Shown here in pieces: positions 11,289 to 24,450 of a stretch of DNA of 64,000 nt (within the stretch, counting starts at the first letter, position 1; every line of letters begins with the position of its first letter). The translations under genes were made by a program, and so were the position numbers. Location of the stretch: NCBI GenBank assembly GCA_033980235.1, contig CM067065.1:11182373-11246372 (forward strand), read 5' to 3'. Source of the stretch: Diadema setosum (lineage: Eukaryota; Echinodermata; Echinoidea; Diadematoida; Diadematidae). The notes under the pieces are model-generated. The model ran no database searches and was not told the DNA's origin. It saw only the letters and a list, made by a program, of their open reading frames with translations.

Positions 11289-13819
11289 CAGCGTGTCCCA
11301 GAAAAAAAAAAAACGAAACCGGGATTCAGTGCAACTTTTAACTATAGGAATCATACATTTTCTTTATGAGATATACATCAATGGAAAGATAAACTTTTCG
11401 TCTTTCATTTGATGTACAACATAATGTTCATCGTTCATGCATGACTGAGTTAAAACAACAAACAGTGGTGCTACAAAATTTTCATTTGCACGCGCAAATT
11501 TTGACTTTAAGTGAATCTTTCAGACTTTTAATGTTACGTTTTCGAAAAACAAAGTTCATTAGCCAAATAATAATATCTTTTTCTTTTATATGAGACCTAA
11601 CGCGTCAAATATGAATGACGCATGCTTGAGCAAAATTTGCATGAAAACATGCTCCATTTCTACCAATTCTACGGATAGTCGAAAAACAAGCATTCAGCTC
11701 CCCCGACTTAAAGATAATAAAAAGTTTTGGTACCTCAAAAGCTTCCCTGAATTTCCTTGTCTTGGTTTGTGTTTCAGGTTAAAGTACGTTGTCTGTGAGA
11801 ATTACTCTCCCCGAAGTGCTCTCATGTCTTAGTAATCATGCAATAATGGTTTCGTACCAGAGCCGACGATGTACAGCGTCGATAAATATTGTACGAAACC
11901 ACTGACTGCGACCAGCAGCGTGCAGCCCATTGTACGCATAGCTAACTGCGACCAGCAGCCCCATGCGCATAGCGTAATGGGGCTTCGCATTGTAGCATTC
12001 AGGATCATGACAGAATTAGTATCGCGGGTAAATGTCAACTTAAAATCCAAAAATTTCTTCGATTTGAAGACTTACCAATTAAGTTGAAGTATTGAAAACA
12101 GGCTTCGGGCAACGTTTGGTTCTGCCAATAGTCCCTTTCTGTTCGAATTGATGACTGAATGTGACTCGGTCGAGAGGACCTTGGGAGAGCTACATACACT
12201 GGATACCATGGCCAGCGCATGCGCACACTAACATCTTATCCGTTCATGGATTTGAAATTTGTGTGCATGTGATGTGTTCGCATGCACTGGCTGTAGTATT
12301 CAGTGTACTGTATGTAGCTCTCCCAAGGTCCTGTCGACCGAGTGACATTCAGTCATCAATTCGAACAGAAAGGGACTATAGGCAGAACCAAACGTTGCCC
12401 GAAGCCTGTTTTCAATACTTCAACTTAATTGGTAAGTCTTCAAATTGAAGAATTTATGGGAATTTAAGTTAACATTTACCCTGCGATACTAAATCTGTCA
12501 TGATCCTGAATGCTACAATGCGAAGCCCGATTACGCTATGCGTATGGGACTGCTGGTCGCTATGCGTATGGGGCTGCTGGTCGCAGTTAATTGCATGATT
12601 ACTAAGACATGAGAGCACTTTGGGGCGAGTAAGTCTCACAGTGTTAGTTATATGAAAGGTACTTTAACCTGAAACACAAACTAAGACAAGGAAATTCAAG
12701 GACACTTTTGAGGTACCAAAACTTTTTATTATCTTTAACATTAGACAATGGGCTCATCTGCACCGTTCAATTTACACAAAACAACCGCAGTGCTACAGTG
12801 AATGTTGTTCGGGGGGAGGGGGTATTTACAGAGAATGATGTATGAGACGGAAAGCCCTTTGTTGTCATTTGTTTAGAATAAGCTATGAGACATAACCAAA
12901 ATTATTGAAGACTAATATCGTCAGTATGCTCAGGCTGCACGCAGTCCACTGGATAAGGGAAATCAACATTGCAACAATGATGCACATTTTGATGATTTTC
13001 ACTGTTCTCATTCCTCTCTACATTTCCCTCACGGGTGGTTAGTCCTTCATCACTGACAGGGTTTTGACATTTTTGAAGGGGGAGGTAAAATAGAAAGAGA
13101 GGGTACATCACTTTATTTATCACTGAACTTGCGCTAATAACATTTCAAAGGTGCAAGTGCAAGGCAGCAACTCGGAAGGAGTTTTTCGGTCCGTTTCTCC
13201 CACCCCACCATCCCAAACATTTCGCTGATGAACACCCTTTGCTCTGTAGTTAGCTGCATGGTCAAGTAAACACATGGTCATGTGCTAATTCAAGACCTTA
13301 TTCACAACCGAACCGTCAGTAACAATCTCTTTTACACCCTCCCTTCATATTTGCGTAAATTCTTTGAAGCATGACGGCCATTGCTATCTGCCAAATTGGG
13401 CATGTCGGGAAAGCTAACTGGCTCCTTATTTACTATCTGTCCATTTGGGTAAAATGGAAGCATATTTTCAAATTCATTTTTTTCGAGCATGCGTTGATCA
13501 TTTGTGACGTATGGGATATCATATTAAAGGAAAAAGAATGGATATTAAAGCTATGATTTTATTTCATTTTGCAAATGATTGTTGAAAAAGTCTGAAAAAC
13601 TCATTCATGGTTGACGTTTGCTCGTGCAAATGAAAATTTAGTAGCACTAGTGTCTAATGTTCTAACTCAGTCATGCACGAATTTTCAACAATGAGTTGTG
13701 CATCAAAGTGAAAGAAGAGAAGTGTATCTTTCAATCCATATACAACTCATAAAGCAAATATGTAATTATGATCACAAATAATTGCGATGAAACTCAGTTC
13801 TTTTTTTTTCTGGGACACG

Positions 13820-13822
<3 letters not shown>
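11289..13822. mobile_element. Non-autonomous mariner-like TIR element, interrupted
   Basis: Bounded by TA and by a perfect 12-bp inverted end: CAGCGTGTCCCA at 11289 and TGGGACACGCTG ending at 13822. Long inverted arms and interior blocks such as CAATGGGCTCATCTGCACC are shared with 9651-11263. A palindromic TTAA element at 11712-12734 is inserted in it; without that, its length is about 1.5 kb, like its sister. It has no transposase. Confidence 0.85.
11712..12734. mobile_element. Palindromic (foldback) element with TTAA target duplication
   Basis: TTAA at 11708-11711 and 12735-12738 flanks an element whose ends AGATAATAAAAAGTTTTGG and its reverse complement are perfectly inverted. The arms of roughly 500 bp stay complementary almost to the centre near 12240, with CTCTCCCAAGGTCCT facing AGGACCTTGGGAGAG. 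The uninterrupted sister element at 9651 reads CGACTTAGCATTAG at the same point, confirming insertion. TTAA duplication is typical of piggyBac and Kolobok families. With no transposase present, the superfamily cannot be chosen. Confidence 0.85.

Positions 13823-13885
<63 letters not shown>
13823..13885. repeat. (TA)n microsatellite
   Basis: Nearly pure alternating TA with one TG interruption, lying between a mariner-like element and the GTGACCCGCG element. A similar run bounds the other side of the nest at 38676-38776. Confidence 0.95.
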
Positions 13886-13890
<5 letters not shown>

Positions 13891-15302
13891 CCGCGACAAC
13901 GGTTTCAGGCAAAAGTCGGGCATTTTGAAAATTCATTTTTTCACTGAATCACATTGCCCATTTCCTAAGCTTTGCATTGATATAAAACACTTGTATTCTT
14001 CGGCACCATAAGTGGGCATAGAAAGCGAAATAAAATGCACTTTTTAAGTTGTTAGCCAGACAAAATTGCGAGAAAACGGGCTTTGAAGATTCACCTCTTA
14101 CTCAAAGACAATGTCCGAGCGGCGATGCGAGGTGAGAATCACCCATCCGTACGATGGTGCCAATCGATGTGAAGCTCCGCCTCTAGCAACCACATCGCCT
14201 TCTGATTGGCTCACTGAGAGAGTCAAATTTCCCGGGCACCATTCCTCGGAGCTCAGCGTATGGAGCCGAAAAACAATGCGGTTCGCTCGGGTTCGTTTTT
14301 TCAGTACGTCTTTCAAGATGGCGGATACGATAATTGCACGTATGGTGTACATGTGTATGCTGCACGCATTACGCAATGGCATCCACACGCCATGATCTGG
14401 TGCATGTAACAGGAGCGGGTGGCGAATCCACACATTTACAAATCGCGTTTTCATTGTTGTTGATTTGACTTTATCATTGGCGACCCTTTTGAAGGCAGAA
14501 AAATGCCAGAGCTGGCAAGGGTCACGCTTCCTTTTTGATTTGTTTTTACAAGCCGTGCATATGTTGCCTTGATCGGTGGTGTTGATGATATCAAAACAAA
14601 CAAACAAACACGTACGACTCGTTAGTTTGGTGCGATCTTGATGTGTAGTATTTCAATATAACAGGTTACATGTGACCTCTCCTTTCCTCTCATCATCCTT
14701 CCCTTGAGTCAGTCTGCTGTCATAATTTTTACTACATGTACAAGTAGACTTTTTTTTTTCTTTTTACACGATCATGTCGTGCTACATGATTTTTTTGTTT
14801 CACTTCCGTTGTCGAACATTGCGGTAGAATAGTTTGGATAGAAAGCCAAACGAAGAGCATGCACTGCAGAGCGAGCGTATAAACCACTATAGCAAGAACA
14901 ATGGAGCATTGATTGTACATTGTAATCATGCACGCGTTGACAAAGCATTCCCAAAACGCTGCAACTGGTGTCTCCGAAAGCCGAATTATGTAAATGTTGC
15001 GACGCACCAGCCAATCGCACGCGAGACCCTGCGCCGTAGCAACGCTGGGGATATTGGCGCGGCGTTCGAAAGAAGCTCGAAACTGACGAGTGCGATTCAA
15101 CATAGGGTGCTTAAAATTCCATTTTCGATAGGAAAGACGTAGTCTTATGCTATGAAATTTAGTGTAGATGTAGAAAACATATTAAAGATTCGATTTCTGC
15201 AAAAAACCCAAATCGACAAAAATTATGGTAAAAATCTTTGTGCCCCGCCTAGGAGGGAATTTGCTCTTGCGACTTTTGCCTGAAACCGTTGTCGCGGGTC
15301 AC
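13886..15302 (+). mobile_element. GTGACCCGCG TIR element, copy A (intact)
   Basis: Begins GTGACCCGCGACAACGG and ends with its reverse complement at 15302; the inverted ends run about 33 bp. ATAT lies immediately outside on both sides, consistent with a 4-bp target duplication. The interior is unlike its neighbours in holding CpG-containing and gene-like frames (for example minus 14098-14607), but none shows a transposase motif. The same DNA recurs inverted, split in two, as copy B. Shorter relatives with the same GTGACC start occur at 47345 and 50583. Confidence 0.85.
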
Positions 15303-15740
15303 ATATGTGTGGGTGACCCGCGACAACGGTTTCAGGCAAAAGTCGCAAGAGCAAATTCCCTCCTAGGCGGGGCACAAAGATTTTGACCATTATTTTTGTC
15401 GATTTACGTTTTTTTTTTTTCAGAAATCGAATCTTTAATATGTTTTCTACATCTACTCTAAATTTCATTGCATAAGACTAAGTTTTTTTTTTTTTTTCTA
15501 TCGAAAATGGAATTGTAAGCACCCTATGTTGGATCGCACTCGTCAGTTTCGAGCTTCTTTCGAACGCCGCGCCAATATCCCCAGCGTTGCTACGGCGCAG
15601 GGTCTCGCACGCGATTGGCTGGTGCGTCGCACACATTTACATAATTCGGCTTTCGGAGACACCAGTTGCAGCGTTTGGGGAATGCTTTATCCACGCGTGC
15701 ACGATTACGTGCTCCATTGTTCTTGGTATAGTGGTTTATA

Positions 15741-17082
15741 TCGTCGGTGTTACCACGAACCGACGCTATTTCGTTTTTGAGCGAAAATGCAATTCTGAGA
15801 AAATCGCGTTTAAAGATCTCACAAGTTTTAGACAACGTTTTCAATGACTTTTCCTGTCTTGTGTGTGAAAATTTTGACAGGGTGATGAGAGTGGAAGTTG
15901 TTCTTCCTATCCATAGTGTAATTTTAGTGTGAATTCAAAAGAATTACGATATTTCTGTCTTCAAACTCACTGCGTCGGTTCGTAAATCCATCGTTTCTTG
16001 CGCGCACCATAGGTTATGTACTTAAGCGCGGGTCTCACGAACCGACGTACGTTGTATTACGCCGGTTCGTGGGACCCGCGCTGTAGGGCCTGCACAATAG
16101 GTACGCGTGTATTTACGAACCGTCGCTATTTCATTTTCGTATGTGTTTACATACAAATACTATTAGGGCTATACCTGCTTATCAACAATAACCTTATTAA
16201 TTGAAATTAATTGTCATGTAATGATTATTGTGATGATTATAATACATTAGGTGATAATTAAGATGATAATATAAGCCAGTTTCTCTTAATTGTTCTAAAA
16301 AGCGTGTTGTCCTTGTTTTCATCTTCATTTAGCATTGTTATTAGAGCTGTCGTTGATCGCTCCAAAGATTTCTTTGCCCTCCCCCCTCCTTTTTTGTGTG
16401 GATATATCGTCGGTGTTACCACGAACCGACGCTATTTCGTTTTTGAGCGAAAATGCAATTCTGAGAAAATCGCGTTTAAAGATCTCACAAGTTTTAGACA
16501 ACGTTTTCAATGACTTTTCCTGTCTTGTGTGTGAAAATTTTGACAGGGTGATGAGAGTGGAAGTTGTTCTTCCTATCCATAGTGTAATTTTAGTGTGAAT
16601 TCAAAAGAATTACGATATTTCTGTCTTCAAACTCACTGCGTCGGTTCGTAAATCCATCGTTTCTTGCGCGCACCATAGGTTATGTACTTAAGCGCGGGTC
16701 TCACGAACCGACGTAAGTTGTATTACGCCGGTTCGTGGGACCCGCGCTGTAGGGCCTGCACAATAGGTAACGTGCAATACGCGCGTATTTACGAACCGTC
16801 GCTATTTCATTTTCGTATGTGTTTACATACAAATACTATTAGGGCTATACCTGCTTATCAACAATAACCTTATTAATTGAAATTAATTGTCATGTAATGA
16901 TTATTGTGATGATTATAATACATTTGGTGATAATTAAGATGATAATATAAGCCAGTTTCTCTTAATTGTTCTAAAAAGCGTGTTGTCCTTGTTTTCATCT
17001 TCATTTAGCATTGTTATTAGAGCTGTCGTTGATCGCTCCAAAGATTTCTTTGCCCTCCCCCCTCCTTTTTTGTGTGGATATA
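15741..17082 (+). repeat. Two adjacent left ends (666 and 676 bp) of the C family
   Basis: 15741-16406 and 16407-17082 are almost identical. The second has a 10-bp longer stretch near 16770. They look like a tandem repeat but are explained by C2 inserting in C1 just after its left 666 bp. Each holds five CGAACCGACG-type words. Confidence 0.9.
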
Positions 17083-18687
17083 TTATTCAACACTTTTGCA
17101 TGTGGACATTTATCATTTGGTAATTAATATGTACTCGGTATACTGTGTTTCATATTTTTTTACTTTTTACTGTTTTTTTTATTTTTTCAACTTACTTTCT
17201 TTATTTTTCACATAATTTTTAATTCAAATTCAGTTCACTTCTTTCATAATAATTATGAATGTTTGTTCTAAGATGAAGGATACCGCTAAATATAGGGAAA
17301 AAGATGTGCCAGTCAGTAATGATTACTTGCATTTACTCATCTTTCATACTCATGCACTCTGTTATTTCTTTCTCTGAAATAATCTATTAATTTCTTTATT
17401 TCTTATTATTCCACATTGTTTGTGACTTTTACTTTGTCACAATTTTTATCGGTGTCATTATTGTCATTTGGCTTGCATGCGAATTCACTCATAATTCCTC
17501 ATTTTCCATCTTTCTCTTTCCTGCTCAACAGATTCTTTGATAGCTGCACTTGATCATATAAAAACATAAAACTCATCCTGCATGCACTCTTCGAAACTGA
17601 TAAACTCCTAAAAATACATAAATATCAAAATTATCAGAATTTCAAGCTTCATTTTAAATATATAACAATGGTCATGTTTTATTATGCCTTTTGCAGCAAT
17701 ACATGTGTATATTGAAGAGGTACATTATGTAATCGAAGAAACATAGGTTCTCAATAAAGTATCAAATTTGAATTATTCAGAGATGAGTAATGACAATGGG
17801 AAGGATAACAATTGTGGAAGAGCTCCATAAATCAATAAATATCTAATGGCAAATGGAGATGGAATCAATATTAAAGAATATGCGTAATTCAAGTTCATTA
17901 TTACATCAGTTCTTGTGTGTTAACAAAAAGAGAAACACAGGTCGAACATGCGCACCAAATCTTACAATGTACATTTACATCTATAGAGTGCGGACGGAAC
18001 ATATACAAAAGAAAGAATAAAATTCTCAAATTAATATATCAAGCATAATTATGTATATGAACATAAAAAGATGTTGCTGCATATGCATGAAGCTTGAGAG
18101 TGCTGCAACACACATTATGCTCAGATGGAAACTTGATGTATATCATACAAAAGAGAAGAGGTACTGCATGTACATGTAGTTACACTATTCACAGGACAGT
18201 AGAGAAAAAGCAAGAGAGAGAGAAGGAAATGGGTGTCTAAAATAGGTCGATGTAAGGAGTGCCAAGCCAATTAAGTCTCTAATAGAAGTCATACATATAT
18301 GAAAAGGAAACAAATTAATCACAACATAAATGATCGTGCTCATATTAACCAATAATTAGCATCTAAAAATGTGTGTAGAAAGCCCATAATATCAGCCTTT
18401 CGCCCCGTAGGCTTGTTACATATGAGAAAAGAGAAATTTTGGCCGACCCCCCCCCCCTCCGAATCCTTAATCCACCAGTACTATAAACACATGTGCTAGC
18501 AAATTCACAAGAGGGGTGGGGAAATTCGGCCAAAATTGTGTGTGGTTAAGATAATTAAAAAGAAAGGTCATCAGCAAAACTACGGGGTGGATGCAGACGA
18601 ATTTTCATGTGATGACTAAAAAAAAAAAATGCAGCCAAAGGGGGAAAAAAAAGGACGGTGGAGAGGGGCCAAGGCTAATTTGACTCC

Positions 18688-18718
<31 letters not shown>

Positions 18719-19026
18719 AAAAAACACGCCACTGTTCTACAGCACCTTCAAAGGACTCTTAATTTTCTTTTGTAAAAAACAAACGTCTCGAAGTAAAGAA
18801 TTCCATATTGTAGGCGAAATGAAGACCGATACAGTGTACATCCCAAGCTATTAAAGAAAAAAAAAAACAGATTATGAATATTATTTAAAGTAAGAATTTC
18901 AGTGCGTTTAATCATCTTTAGTCGAGTTGCAAATGACATGTGCATATTCAATAAGAGCAGTTAACTTCGAAGCGCCCCCAAGCCCTTCTATATTTAATCA
19001 TTCATGTCTAAAGGTAGTGCTAGGGC

Positions 19027-19099
19027 ATCCCGGTGGTCTAGTGGTTATGGTGCTGGTCTAGTAATCCGGAGGTCGTGGGTTCGAATCCCGCTTGGGCTG
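19027..19099 (+). tRNA. tRNA-Thr(AGU)-like SINE head in C2
   Basis: 73 nt with an A box (GGTGGTCTAGTGG) and a perfect B box (GGGTTCGAATCCC). The anticodon loop CTAGTAA would place AGT as the anticodon. The acceptor stem has a mismatch and wobble pairs, and the D stem and anticodon stem are weak. A conserved non-tRNA tail (CACAGCAGCCCACAAACTGC and onwards to about 19205) follows. I therefore read it as the RNA polymerase III promoter head of a SINE rather than a working tRNA gene. The duplicate is at 26850-26922. Confidence 0.5.
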
Positions 19100-20339
19100 C
19101 CTGTGATTTTTTTTTTTTCACAGCAGCCCACAAACTGCACACTGCAGTTGCATGTGTTACTACGGATGGAGACAAATGAATAATCTATTATTTTAATATA
19201 CAATGTTTGACATCCTTTTTGTAATCACTTTCTTTAATTGTACATTAAGAGACATAATGAATTATTATTAAAAGAAATCATATTTCTGTATTTTGTTGTG
19301 AGTTTGCATGGGAGCATACACGTATCATAATTTACAATTTTAGTTAAATAAAGAACATCTCATAACAGAACTGTCTAGTGATGGTTGAATGATTATGTCA
19401 ATTTGTTATAAGTCCTATCAGTTATATGGAGTGCATTTCCCATGTTTATAAGAATCATACGTAACACATTCAAAGTGGGTTGAAGACAACAAAATAATAA
19501 ATAAAAGAATAAAGGAGAATAGAATGAATTACAGTTTGAGGTGAGTTTGGCATGTCATTAACTGGATTAATATTATCATCTAGCAGAGATGCATATTTGA
19601 TTATTTGTTGCATTAATTTCATAAAAATACATACATGTATAACATGTCTCAATCAACATTCAGAATGTTTGCAAAATGTAGATGAACATGTATCATGAAC
19701 ATGGTTGAAGATGAAGCTGGAACTTTTTGTTAATGGGTCTAAGCTACCATTTGTGACTCTCATAAATCTGTTTTCTGTGAAAATTCGTACAGCGAGCTAA
19801 AAGTTTCTGATATACACATTTTGACAGTGTGACACATTTGGTTATGCCCCCGACAATTTAGATTGACTCTCGCAATTATCACCGTTTACGAAAAATAAAT
19901 TAGTGAAGGGCATGTTAATCCTCAGTCGATAGCTATTACAACTATGCAATGATTATTCAACCATCTAACTTCATCTGATTACAGCATCATCTGAATATTG
20001 CCAATGTGCACTTGGAAATTTATCAAGATGTATCACAAGGTTATGATTACCACACAAAACCTTCAAGATTTATTATCATGAAATACATACCAATGAACAC
20101 TTAAAGAAAATCTAACATTCCATATCCACATGAAGCTTGCCTTGATATAAATGTCTCTCAGTAGTGTTATTAAAGTGTAGCAAAATTGTAATTACGACAT
20201 CACAGAATGGAATGCATGTTTTCACCTTCAATCTTAGAATCTTCTTTCATGTTTCCACTTTACAATCACATTTTAATGTAGATATACCGTCCTTATGTTG
20301 TCGCCCTTTATCCCAAGTTCTCCCTTCTATCCTATCTGT

Positions 20340-21445
20340 AGATTGTCTTCTTTCCTAAGCCATTGTATTCACATTCCTTGATGATAAGCACGATGCTGTA
20401 CTTTTTTTCTTCTCTGAAACAGTCCAGCTCTTCGCTACTGCATGGCATCAGTCATGTGAAAGAAAAGACAGAAATTAAGAACTTTCGATTAAAATCAAGC
20501 ATCATGATACAAGATACAACTTTCATTTTGAGAAAAAGAAATCAGCCAACTAAGCTGTAGTTGAAATCATTTTGCTCTATTTATATTAAACATAAAACAA
20601 AATGGTATACAGGATCAAAGAATGTCAAAAAATACTGCTGTTCGTCTTTGATGCACATTCAAATGGTCTCGCCTTTTACATATTTTAATGATGCAAGATC
20701 CTATGTCTAGCACTTAGTAAGTCTCATGTAGAAATTAAATTATCATTCACATGAATAAATCTACATGTCCTTGTAAATAAGGCATTGCTTTGAAAAAGCT
20801 GAATATTACTAACTGCATTTGGGAAACGGTCTACGACAATCAAACTTCTTTATTATCAGAGACTTTAACATCTTTATTAGACCTAGACTCTAATTACCAT
20901 TGTATTCACATCCGTTGATGATGTACACGACCCTGTACTTTTTCTTTTCTTTTCTGAGACAGTCCAGTTCTTCGCTACTACATGGCACCAGTCATCTGAA
21001 AGAAAAGAAAGAAATTAAGAACTTTTGATTAAAATCAAACATCATGGTACAAGATACAACTTTAATTTTGAGAAGAAAAAAAAATCAGCCAACAAAACTG
21101 AAGTTGAAATTATTTTGCTCTATTTATATTAAACATAAAACAAAATGGTAGGCCTATGCAGGATCAAAGAATGTCAAAATATACTGCTGTTCGTCTTTGA
21201 TCCATATTCAAATTGTCTCGTCATTTACACATTTTAATGATGCAAGATCTTATGTCTAGCACTTAGTAAGTCTCATGTAGAAATTGAATTATCATTCACA
21301 TGAATATAAATCTACATGTACTTGTAAACAAGGCATTGCATTGAAGTAGCTGAATATTACTACCTGCATTTGGGAAACAGTCTACGACAATCAAACCTGT
21401 TTCGTTTCAGAGACTGTATCATCTTAATTAGACCTAGACTCTACA
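20340..21445. repeat. Internal 540-bp tandem duplication in C2 carrying two exon-like segments
   Basis: CATTGTATTCACAT at about 20361 recurs at about 20899, and homology continues for about 540 bp. On the minus strand both units have a short open segment with similar peptides: SSEELDCFREEKK and then CEYNG in the first, SSEELDCLRKEKKK and then CEYNG in the second. The second is preceded by a polypyrimidine-AG (TTTTCTTTCAG) and followed by GGTAATT, like splice sites. This could be a captured host exon. The alternative is chance conservation in a young duplication. Confidence 0.45.
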
Positions 21446-24400
21446 TTATCATTCAGCTTTTAAAGGTATTAACCATTCACCTATAAAACAGTGGCATTGT
21501 CATGTGCATCATATTTCTTTGATACTGCACATATTTTCATGAAGTCTGTGCAAGAATGCAAATGAAACACGTCTGCTGTTTGGTATTTATAAAAAAAAAA
21601 AAATCACTAACCCGGAAGTCCTTGGCCTTAGGAATAACACGTGGCGAGTTAGCAGGAATTGACATTAAAATAGAATAAGAATAGATCTACTAAATAGGCC
21701 TTTGCCTCATGAATGTCTGGTCTAATTATAGACTAAGTGAAGTCTAGACCTTTCACTTTTAAGTTACACAGATTTCATATTACTTAGATCTAGACTACAT
21801 CTAAATCTAGACATCTAATACTATTAGATCTTGGCAACTTTTGTCTTTGTGACACGAAATTAACACGTCACGGATGATATTTCGGCGATGTCCAACAGGA
21901 TGACAGTACCACTATTACTAAATCAGTAAGTTGACATAGATAACTAACATCAACTTGTTAAAGTACGTTAGAGATGGCACCATATACAATAACCGGTGAC
22001 ACTGACACTGACAGATCTAGCGACTACGTTTAGACTAACGTTAAAGAGTGAGACTCGCCATCTCAGTAAGTCGGCCAAAGACAAAGTCAATACAGGGCTA
22101 AGTCAGTGTTACTGTTATGTTAGGCCTAACAAACGTTAACGGTTACTCGGTAAGGTTAGGTTTACCAGGACTCAAGAGTCCTGGTTAAATCAGTCGAGGG
22201 ACATTTCTTAGGAAGTCCTTCGATTCCAAGAATAAAAAGAGTGAAAGAACAAAGGGGAAAAAAGGAAAGAAGAAAGGACAAAAGATTATGTATGGCTGCT
22301 GTGGAAATCGACATCGCCACTGTATCACTATCAATCAAGCGTAAATATACAAACGCCATTTGGTTGGGCCACATTCACAAGTTTTAGGGGAAAAAAGCCC
22401 CACCGCTGTGCTTAGGTACTCCACTCGAACTAACGTTAGACATACACTACACACAGTACGGTACTAGGGCTGAATTCATAAGTATACTTTAACACTGCAC
22501 TGTACAGGAAAGCCACCTAACCTGTAGAGTACTCGTAGTGTTTAGGTAGTATCACTAGACCACATACTGTCATAGATGACATCTACACCAACGCTGCACA
22601 CTGGCACTGGTCCGACGGTCCCTGACCAGGAAAAATCACTGTTGGACACTGACCAGTAACTTTTTCAGGAATGGAACAGTAAAGATTGGGGGGAAAAATG
22701 GGTGGACACTACCTACTATTACCACTAGTCTAGATGTAGATCTAGAGCTAGACTACCGGTATGGCTCTGAACTGTGTTAATTTGACTTGGTCTTAGACTG
22801 CAGCTGATCTTAGTTTTAGTAACTGGTATTACAAGTAAAGTCTTAACTTAGACTTAATAGTTAGACTTGAAAGTAAAAGTTTAACATGTCTAACTTTATT
22901 CTTTACTCTTCCTTTGAGTTTTACTGTTAGACTTTCAATTTATTTTTTTTTTTTAGTTTAGTACGCCTAACGTTGTTACTTTGTCAATCTCATGATTTCA
23001 TTTTCAACTCAAAAGTCAAGGCTAGTTTTAGTGTCTTCGAGACTTTGAAATCTTGCAGTCTGCATGTCTTGCACACAGACGTTACGACTATAGTACTCAG
23101 TAGTCTCAGAAGTAACGTCTAACGACATAAGTTGAAAAGAAACAATAAATAATATGATTTGGGATCTAATTTGAAATTGTATGGCGTTTACAGACTAGGC
23201 TTCATAAGCATCACGCGATTGAATACATGGGACTACACACTACCGCAATTAATGGTTATGGTAGTCCAACTGAAACTGTTATTTTGAGCATGATTTTAAT
23301 AGGATTATAGCTTACCATTCACTTCACTCGTGGACAGTGGGCTGGCTTAGGCCGTCATTCATCTTTCAGAAGGCTTGGTTCTCACTCTGAGATCTGGATT
23401 AGGGCCAAAACCTAATTCTAGGCCAGTAAGTTGAACAAAGCTCAAAGTAATGCAACTGCGACGGTTCGTGAAACCCGCATTGCTCTTCACCGTAGCAATT
23501 CGGGTTTTACGAACCGGCGTATCTTTCGTGCGTCGGTTCGTGAAACTCCTTTTTCTCAATTTCTCGATATTTCGAGTACCGTCGTTTTTTTCTTTCTTTG
23601 ATAAAATTAAGAAAAATTAATTTTGTGATCTAAAATTTTGGGATTTGGTAGAGTTTTGAAAGCACTTTCATTTGGTACCAATATCTCGATTTTGAAAATT
23701 TTGACCAAAATCGAAATAGCGTCAGTTCGTGAAAACGCCGACGATATTATTCAACACTTTTGCATGTGGACATTTATCATTTGGTAATTAATATGTACTC
23801 GGTATACTGTGTTTCATATTTTTTTTACTTTTTACTGTTTTTTTTTTTTACTTTTTTAACTTACTTTCTTTATTTTTCACATAATATTTAATTCAAATTC
23901 AGTTCACTTCTTTCATAATAATTATGTTTGTTCTAAGATGAAGGATACCGCTAAATATAGGGAAAAAGATGTGCCAGTCAGTAATGATTACTTGCATTTA
24001 CTCATCTTTCATACTCATGCACTCTGTTATTTCTTTCTCTGAAATAATCTATTAATTTCTTTATTTCTTATTATTCCACATTATTTGTGACTTTTACTTT
24101 GTCACAATTTTTATCGGTGTCATTATTGTCATTTGGCTTGCATGCGAATTCACTCATAATTCCTCATTTTCCATCTTTCTCTTTCCTGCTCAACAGATTC
24201 TTTGATAGCTGCACTTGATCATATAAAAACATAAAACTCATCCTGCATGCACTCTTCGAAACTGATAAACTCCTAAAAATACATAAATATCAAAATTATC
24301 AGAATTTCAAGCTTCATTTTAAATATATAACAATGGTCATGTTTTATTATGCCTTTTGCAGCAATACATGTGTATATTGAAGAGGTACATTATGTAATCG

Positions 24401-24450
24401 AAGAAACATAGGTTCTCAATAAAGTATCAAATTTGAATTATTCAGAGATG

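Larger units (their letters stand above)
16407..23744 (+). mobile_element. Element C2: same family, inserted inside C1
   Basis: A complete 7.34 kb copy from TCGTCGG to CCGACGA, flanked by TA (16405-16406 and 23745-23746). The left outer sequence GTGTGGATATA continues after C2 as TTATTCAACAC. C2 itself contains that junction uninterrupted at 17074-17090. The two copies are nearly identical over their whole length, so the insertion looks recent. C2 has no gene: its longest open frames are about 70 codons. It carries a tRNA-like SINE head and an internal 540-bp duplication. Confidence 0.85.

Noticed and set aside
14098..14607. 169-codon minus-strand open frame in copy A
   Set aside because: No domain or transposase motif. 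The frame is not kept in copy B (38050-38500), which has different frames, so it is chance in CpG-containing transposon DNA.
15741..17082. 666-bp local tandem duplication
   Set aside because: Explained better by insertion of one C element within another, since the boundary equals the element's TIR.
19027..19099. Functional tRNA-Thr gene
   Set aside because: The stems are too weak, the acceptor is mismatched, and the sequence is duplicated within a transposon with a SINE-like tail.
22162..22374. 70-codon minus-strand frame with a hydrophobic stretch, repeated at 29976-30188
   Set aside because: Conserved only because the element is duplicated. It has no start context or homologue recognisable by eye, and its composition is low in complexity.
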